NCBI RefSeq assembly: GCF_036588685.1 | Contig: NC_086386.1 | Location: 36,677,383 to 36,741,382, forward strand | Direction of reading: 5' to 3' | DNA: 64,000 bases | From: Mytilus trossulus | Lineage: Eukaryota; Mollusca; Bivalvia; Mytilida; Mytilidae | Part shown: piece after piece, positions 59,069 through 64,000 of the stretch | How the letters are laid out: each line of letters opens with the position of its first letter | Position numbering within the stretch: the stretch's first letter is position 1 | Program-made: the position numbers and the translations under genes | The notes under the pieces: model-generated | Seen by the model: the letters and a program-made list of their open reading frames with translations, nothing else | Databases searched by the model: none | Told to the model about the DNA's origin: nothing

Positions 59069-59310
59069 CTACACTAATTTGAAAATCGTGGACTTAGAAT
59101 TATTACGCACAATATCTGAAAACAATGTACAGGTACAAGCTTTTTGATTGAAAACAAATCCACCACATTCCAAGTTCGAAATACAAAGAATCGCACATTC
59201 CACTTCTGAATTTTCTTCCAAACTTTTGAGAATGTTAAAGGTAGGACAATCAGATTTCTTCTCAAGTTTCCATTCGACCAAACTCTTCTTTTGACATTGT
59301 ACAGTTGAAT
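59069..59310 (-). CDS. PAN/apple-like last exon
   Basis: 242 nt, acceptor TTGTTTCAG. It encodes DSTVQCQKKSLVEW, then the seven-Cys stretch with ECGGFVFNQKACTCTLF, and ends IFKLV and TAG. Confidence 0.86.
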
Positions 59311-62300
59311 CTGAAACAAATAAGACTTTTTACATTTACATTTAAATTTATAGTTGAAAAAATAACAATTATATGTGAATTTAAATTGTATTCAAATGAC
59401 AAACAAAATGAAGATATCCGCATCCCATGGCTTTTTTGTTACTTGATGTAAATAAAATTTGATGGAGATCAGTGTATGTAAGGTGCGGATCCTAAAATTT
59501 CATTTTTACTGTATATGCCATAAATGTCTAATGTAGAATGATAAATAAACAGACGAACTTTTTTTAATTTTTGAAGAAAATGAAGAAAATTAGTTAAAAT
59601 GTATATGCTCAGAAATACATAATACTAATAAAACAAAGTGAGTGTTGCGAGCGGGGTTTTATCGCGCCTAAAGACATCCAGCTGTGAAATATATACCAAA
59701 ATAGGTGAATATTTAGGACATTTCACGAACAGATCGTGCAGGTGCTTTATAACTAACAGATAAGATGTTGTTGCAGTAAAAAATATTCATTTTAATACAA
59801 TTATTAAAGTTGTATAACATAGAATATGTTTTGTCATTCAGTTTCTTCATATTTAACAAACAATTCCACTATGATGATTTCGTAATGCTAGTCATGTTTA
59901 CTGTCGAATAATGATACTATTCTTTCATTTTCACTGTGGAGCGAATCATTGGTATTGTATATGCGGTGCATTTTCACTGTATAATAAAAAAAAATATCTA
60001 TTACAGCTCATTTCTTTTAGCATGTAGAGCAAGACTTTAGTTGACTTGCTTGCTTTTTTTTATTGGATAATCATTATGATAACACCCAATTTAATTCAAA
60101 TATTAAAAATACAGGTTAAACTTTGCCTATTCATATTGTTTAAAAATGTCAATCTTATTACAAAGTTTGTATAAACAATTATTCAAACAAAGCAAGCAAG
60201 CCAACCAAAGTTTTGCTTTACATACATTAGGAAATAAGCTGTAAAGCTTTAATTTAGCCGACTTGCTCAAACAATAGATAAAGTAGGAGAAAGATTTGAT
60301 AAAATTTAACTTAGGGAGGAAAGTTTGGTTTTAAAACACTCTAATAAATTCAATAGAAATAACATATATATACAAATGCATTCCATTTAGATTCAGTCAG
60401 AATAGAGTAAAATAGTGGGTCGCATTTGGGTATAAGCGTGACGCCGGATTGCTAATTTTTTGCAAACGTGACAGGTGAAAGTCAAATGATTGTGTCGTGA
60501 AAAATGGGGAATGAAGTCTAGCGGGACACGGATAATTACAAAAAAATGAGAACTGCATAGTATAAGCGGGATACGGGAATCTGACAAAACAATAAGCGGA
60601 ATACGGGAATCTGCCAAAACAGTAAGCGGTATCCGGGATCAGAACCCCCCAATGAGACCCCAGTATAAGATATTTTTGTATATTCATCCTATTGTTACAG
60701 TCATGCCTTCAATAAGAAATGTATCCGATGCATGCATTTTTTTTTATATTTTTGGTCCCTTTTCAATTTTGTGGGGTCCAAATTTATAGACAAAAGTCCT
60801 TTAATATAGATATTTGGGATTGGTTTACATGCTGAATAGGTATAAGTAGGGGCCCACTGACTGCCTTAGAGGGTCCGCTGCCTGCACGCTCCAGTAATTC
60901 CCTATATAAGTAACCAAATGTTTTCCCAAAAAGGAGGGCGACTCCCTGTCCCCCTCGAAATCCTCCACTGGTATCGAGTTGTGCATTGCGGATCATTTTT
61001 TTTTTGTATCAAGGGTGCTCTACGTTACGTACCAATGCAAACAACTTACATTTCTTGTTTAATGACTGTGAATAATTTATGTCACATGCCGTTTCACCTT
61101 ATACAGGGGAAATCATGCAAGCAACAATCGAGGCAAGAACATTTATTCTAACAAAAATATTTTTTTTCAGAATATAGAAATTGAAGCAGTTGAGGGCTCA
61201 ACAGTAGAGGAGGAACGTGATGTTGGATCACAGGAAAACATATAAAGTTAAGAAGGAGGGGTCTTTATACCGGTGCACTGATTGTTCATTCAAGACTAAA
61301 TGGGTATCTAGCTGGTACAGACACAAGAAGATACACACTGATGACTTATTTAAATCAAGGAGAAACGTAATCTGAAGAATACAATATGACATTTTGAGAA
61401 TCGCCTTTGTTACAAGTTTGAAAAGCTATATATTTGATGAAGAATGAATGAGGAGTTTGTATTTCAATTTGAAAATACATGTATCATAAATCCTATCCTA
61501 AAGTCATCAACTAAGTTTGTTGCAAGTGCATTTATCACATAATTCTACAATAAAAATTCCTCGCATCTTTGAAAATTCTACATTAATAATGACTGCAATA
61601 ACAGTGATAATTCATCGCATCTATAGTTTAAAATGGGTCGCTTTCAATGATCGATATGCTATATTATGATGCTTTTATAACACTTATTTGAACTTAAATG
61701 CTATGTGTGTATATTATAAAGACATATCACAATGAAAATATGTTAAAACTTGCCTTCAAATCACTTAACTTGATATTTTCAAAACGTAAACAAATACAGT
61801 TTTCCCATGATCTTTTATTCTACAATAGACATACCCGCATATAACAGTAAAAATGAACTAGCTGGATTCGCACTTTATATACACTGAAGATCATCAATTG
61901 CCAGATGCAGTCGGATCTACATACATATCTATACTCAAGAATCAACTGCATATTAAGCATGTTGAGATAGAAATCTGGCCTTTTCACTTCGATGTGTATA
62001 CATATTTTCAACTATTAATGGCGAGTATTATTAATTTCATTTTCAAATATTAATCACAAAAAAATATACTACCGGTATTCATGGGAAACAATTATCAAAA
62101 AAACAAATTATAAAATTTAAGCACTCACCATCAAGAAAAAATTTCAAGTTCAAAGATGCTTCATGCATTGTACTGATTTCAATATTTTGAACTGCAAATG
62201 AACAAGGCTCTTGCCATTTCATGATGATGTCTTTGTTTAGAATATTTCCTGTTCCAACTAGAACTTTTCCATTCTCCCAACTAATCCAAAATTTTTTCTC

Positions 62301-62584
62301 TTGGTTTATGTCAAAAAGACCAGGTTTCTTGTAAAAGTTCACAACATCACGTGCGAGAATTTCACTCCGACCAAGGACCGATTTTTTATTATTCCAACCC
62401 GCTATTATTATATAGTAAATGGGTTTGCGAACTGATATCTTGCTTGATAGTAATTTCAGATGAAGATCTTTTGGTCCTTGAACTGTGAATTTGAGAAACT
62501 GTTGATGCTTTGGAAATACTCCATAGTCTTTGAGAAGTACGTGGTTTGTCCCGTTAAATTCAACAGTAAGCGATTTAGTTGAAG
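59069..62584 (-). CDS. Methyltransf_FA plus PAN/apple-like protein, intact copy (5' end missing)
   Basis: Two minus-strand exons, 62584-62129 and 59310-59069, join in phase 1 to give at least 232 residues and a TAG. The first is entered in phase 1, so at least one upstream exon, presumably a signal peptide, lies above 62.6 kb or outside the window. Residues 1-152 match the farnesoic-acid-O-methyltransferase-like fold (Methyltransf_FA): FWISWENGKVLVGTGN, KWQEP and VQNIEISTM. Residues 153-231 are PAN/apple-like, with cysteines in VQC, SDC, ECAILC, LECGGF and KACTC. Despite its name the first domain is common in secreted invertebrate proteins, and methyltransferase activity should not be assumed. 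A secreted binding or recognition role is inferred. Confidence 0.82.
60001..60250. repeat. Fold-back repeat within the 2.4-kb element
   Basis: Left arm near 60003-60055 ('agactttagttgacttgctt'). Right arm near 60183-60245 is an imperfect complement ('aagcaagccaaccaaagttt'). Arms of about 50 bp, spacer about 130 bp. Confidence 0.7.
60563..60650 (+). repeat. 30-bp tandem repeat, 3 copies
   Basis: 'taagcgg' with 'atacgggaatctg' begins at 60563, 60593 and 60623. Because 30 is a multiple of three it yields a repeating minus-strand frame (DSRIPLI), which I treat as a shadow. Confidence 0.8.
60780..60990 (-). repeat. Dispersed repeat F, reverse copy
   Basis: In reverse it shares 'gtcagtgggccc' and 'agggaattactggagcgtgc'-like segments with the C-rich repeat at 105-420. 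Confidence 0.65.
61220..61375 (+). CDS. Orphan C2H2 zinc finger frame
   Basis: From an ATG the frame gives 51 aa with one canonical C2H2 finger, YRCTDCSFKTKWVSSWYRHKKIH (C-x2-C-x12-H-x3-H; about residues 18-40), then TDDLFKSRRNVI and a stop. A TAG lies just upstream in frame. An acceptor-like CAGTAG at 61203-61208 could instead start it as an exon. It lies on the opposite strand to the host gene, inside the 2.4-kb element, so it is probably a remnant of a transposon or captured protein. Confidence 0.45.
   Translation: MLDHRKTYKVKKEGSLYRCTDCSFKTKWVSSWYRHKKIHTDDLFKSRRNVI
62129..62584 (-). CDS. Methyltransf_FA domain exon
   Basis: 456 nt, acceptor TTTTTTTTAG, donor GTGAGT, phase 1 to phase 1. 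It encodes the complete domain from ASTKSLTVEFNG to NLKFFLDG. No stop or frameshift, unlike the unit 1 copy. Confidence 0.88.
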
Positions 62585-62904
62585 CTAAAAAAAAAGGCTA
62601 ATGTAAAACAATTACATGAGAATCATTTCTGGTGTATTATCATAATGAAATAGCGTGTCAGTTAACAAGTTCTTAATTTTGCAAACAATAGCTGTTGCAA
62701 TAAACGGCGTGCAATACTCTATCAGTATTGGGTTTGTAATATCTTGATGTTATCTATTCTCGCATTACATTCTGAGATTAAAAGAATAGCATGTTTGCAT
62801 ATTTTATTCATTTAAAAAGTATCATAGACAGATAATCATAAAAAAACGTGAACAATATTGGCACATGTTAACATGAAAGAAAAAGAAAATTTCCTGTGAC
62901 TTTG

Positions 62905-62960
62905 GATTGTCGGGTCGTCAATGCTCTTCAACTTTGTACTTGTTTGTACTATTTTGATCA
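62905..62960 (+). repeat. Decayed repeat B fragment
   Basis: 'aatgctcttcaactttgtac' corresponds in reverse to the part of repeat B seen at 28388 and 50096. Confidence 0.5.
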
Positions 62961-63087
62961 AGGCGTCACTGATTGTAACAAGGCAAATCGGCACCCAAAT
63001 CCGAAGACATTTTGATATCCGGACATTTCGGAACCAAGACAATCCGGCACCTCGTTTTTAAAAATAAATTTATTATGAAAAAATTCT

Positions 63088-64000
63088 TAAGGGTTCCGCG
63101 GAACCCAGTGTCTCGCCTACTTTGGCTGTTAATTGCCATGATTGCAGGCTCAACGAAATAGAGGAAAAAAATCAATGAAAATATTCCTCTTGATACTATC
63201 TTTTGATTATAAGAAACTTCCATCCAAGTTTGGTAAAGTCCAGGATAGTTTATGAATCTAATAAATTTAAATGTTTTGAAAACTTTAACTGCAGATTGTA
63301 TGTAATGTTAACTGGGAAAAACTAAGTCTATTTATAAGTAAAATACAGATACACAGGTACAAAGTTTTAACAAAATTTCCTTCTAGGAACTAGCTTTTGG
63401 TCATAAACAAGCTTCTGTCTAAGTTTGGTACAAATCCAAAATAGAATAAGAAAGTTCATAATATTTTTAAAACTTTAACCACAGTGTGAATGTGTAGTTT
63501 CCTGTTAGAAAATCTAAGTCCATTTAAAAGTAAAATACCGAAAAAATGTTGTTTTTTTTTCAAGATTTACTTCTGGATACTATCTTATGATCATAAACAA
63601 GCTTCTGTCCAAGTTTGGTACAAACCCAGGATAGTTTAAGATAGTTATTTAAATTTGAAAAACTTTAACTATAAAGTGAATGTAATCTTTCCCGGCAGAA
63701 AAACTAAGTCCATTTATAAGTAAAATACAGAAAAAATGGAATTTTATTTTTACAAAATTTAATTCTAGATACTATCTAATGATCATAAACAAGCTTCTGT
63801 CCAAGTTTGGTAGAAATCCAGTATAGTTTAAGAAAGTTATTTAAATTTGAAAAACTTTAACCCTAGAGTGAATGTATTTTTTTCCGGCAGAAAAACTAAG
63901 TCCATTTATAAGTAAAATACGGAAAAAATGGAATTTCATTTTTACAAAATTTAATTCTAGATACTATCTAATGATCATAAACAAGCTTCTGTCCAAGTTT
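63088..64000 (+). repeat. 192-bp tandem array running off the window
   Basis: The block with 'gatcataaacaagcttctgt' starts at about 63205, 63399, 63589, 63781 and 63973 (spacing 194, 190, 192, 192). The later units are nearly identical and the first is the most diverged. The array is headed by a perfect 16-bp palindrome, GGGTTCCGCGGAACCC, at 63091-63106. Confidence 0.9.

Larger units (their letters stand above)
59470..61886. mobile_element. 2.4-kb element with about 58-bp terminal inverted repeats in the intron
   Basis: The left end begins CAGTGTATGTAAGGTGCGGA. The right end, read in reverse, begins CAGTGTATATAAAGTGCGAA, and both go on to TTCATTTTTACTGT. Flanks are AGAT on the left and AAGATCATC on the right. 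The matching intron of the unit 1 pseudogene has only one 'aatcatcaattgcc' at this point, which is the empty site. The superfamily is not settled: the CAGTG ends suit hAT-like elements, but the apparent target duplication is short (about 4-5 bp). It holds several nested repeats and an orphan zinc finger frame. Confidence 0.78.

Noticed and set aside
63091-63106. Perfect palindrome as an operator or transcription factor site
   Set aside because: It sits at the head of a tandem array and fits a repeat terminus. No gene is close enough to make it regulatory.
62836-63223. Minus-strand frames as the missing first exon of the Methyltransf_FA-PAN gene
   Set aside because: No hydrophobic leader followed by a phase 1 donor was found there, and the region overlaps repeats.

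Overview
The window is eukaryotic: AT-rich, intron-rich, with short exons joined at GT/AG sites and dense interspersed repeats. Several repeat families match ones I remember from Mytilus mussels, so I read it as nuclear DNA of a mytilid bivalve. That identification rests on memory and was not searched. Almost all long ORFs are chance frames in repeats. The real coding content was found by matching paralogous exons to each other and checking intron phase.

Region 1 (about 1.8-22 kb, + strand) holds one complete gene for a predicted type I membrane protein of 659 aa. Two alternative signal-peptide first exons (1826-1904 and 2481-2550) both end in phase 1. They can feed a four-exon ectodomain cassette (A1-B1-C1-D1), then a second copy of the same cassette (A2-B2-C2-D2), then a Thr/Ser-rich mucin-like stalk, a transmembrane helix and a short tail with six histidines. 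The exon lengths of A, B and C are identical between cassettes (178, 107 and 138 nt), as are all phases, and the frame stays open through all ten exons. The end of exon D2, including its splice donor, is repeated seven times at an 81-bp period.

Region 2 (22-34.8 kb) has no gene I can support. It holds a 4.2-kb TTAA-flanked element with short terminal inverted repeats, a 165-bp palindrome, a 636-bp tandem duplication and two fold-back elements.

Region 3 (34.8-62.7 kb) is a tandem duplication of a two-gene cassette. Each unit has a small secreted WSC-domain protein on the + strand and, converging on it, a farnesoic-acid-O-methyltransferase-like (Methyltransf_FA) plus PAN/apple-like protein on the - strand. 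In unit 1 (about 34.8-43.9 kb) the WSC gene is intact and the - strand gene is a pseudogene. In unit 2 (about 44.0-62.7 kb) both are open, but the unit has been inflated by insertions: a composite repeat in WSC intron 1, about 5.1 kb inside a reverse-transcriptase relic, and a 2.4-kb element with terminal inverted repeats in the - strand gene's intron. The other unit serves as the empty site for these insertions.

Transposable elements seen: decayed Penelope-like reverse-transcriptase relics, one tRNA-derived SINE-like element, several fold-back elements, and repeats that begin with a hairpin and carry a tandem core. The last 0.9 kb is a 192-bp tandem array that runs off the end. No rRNA gene, functional tRNA or CRISPR array was seen. 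The secreted and membrane proteins with lectin-like or adhesion domains, in duplicated and partly broken copies, would suit recognition or mucosal-defence genes; that role is inference.
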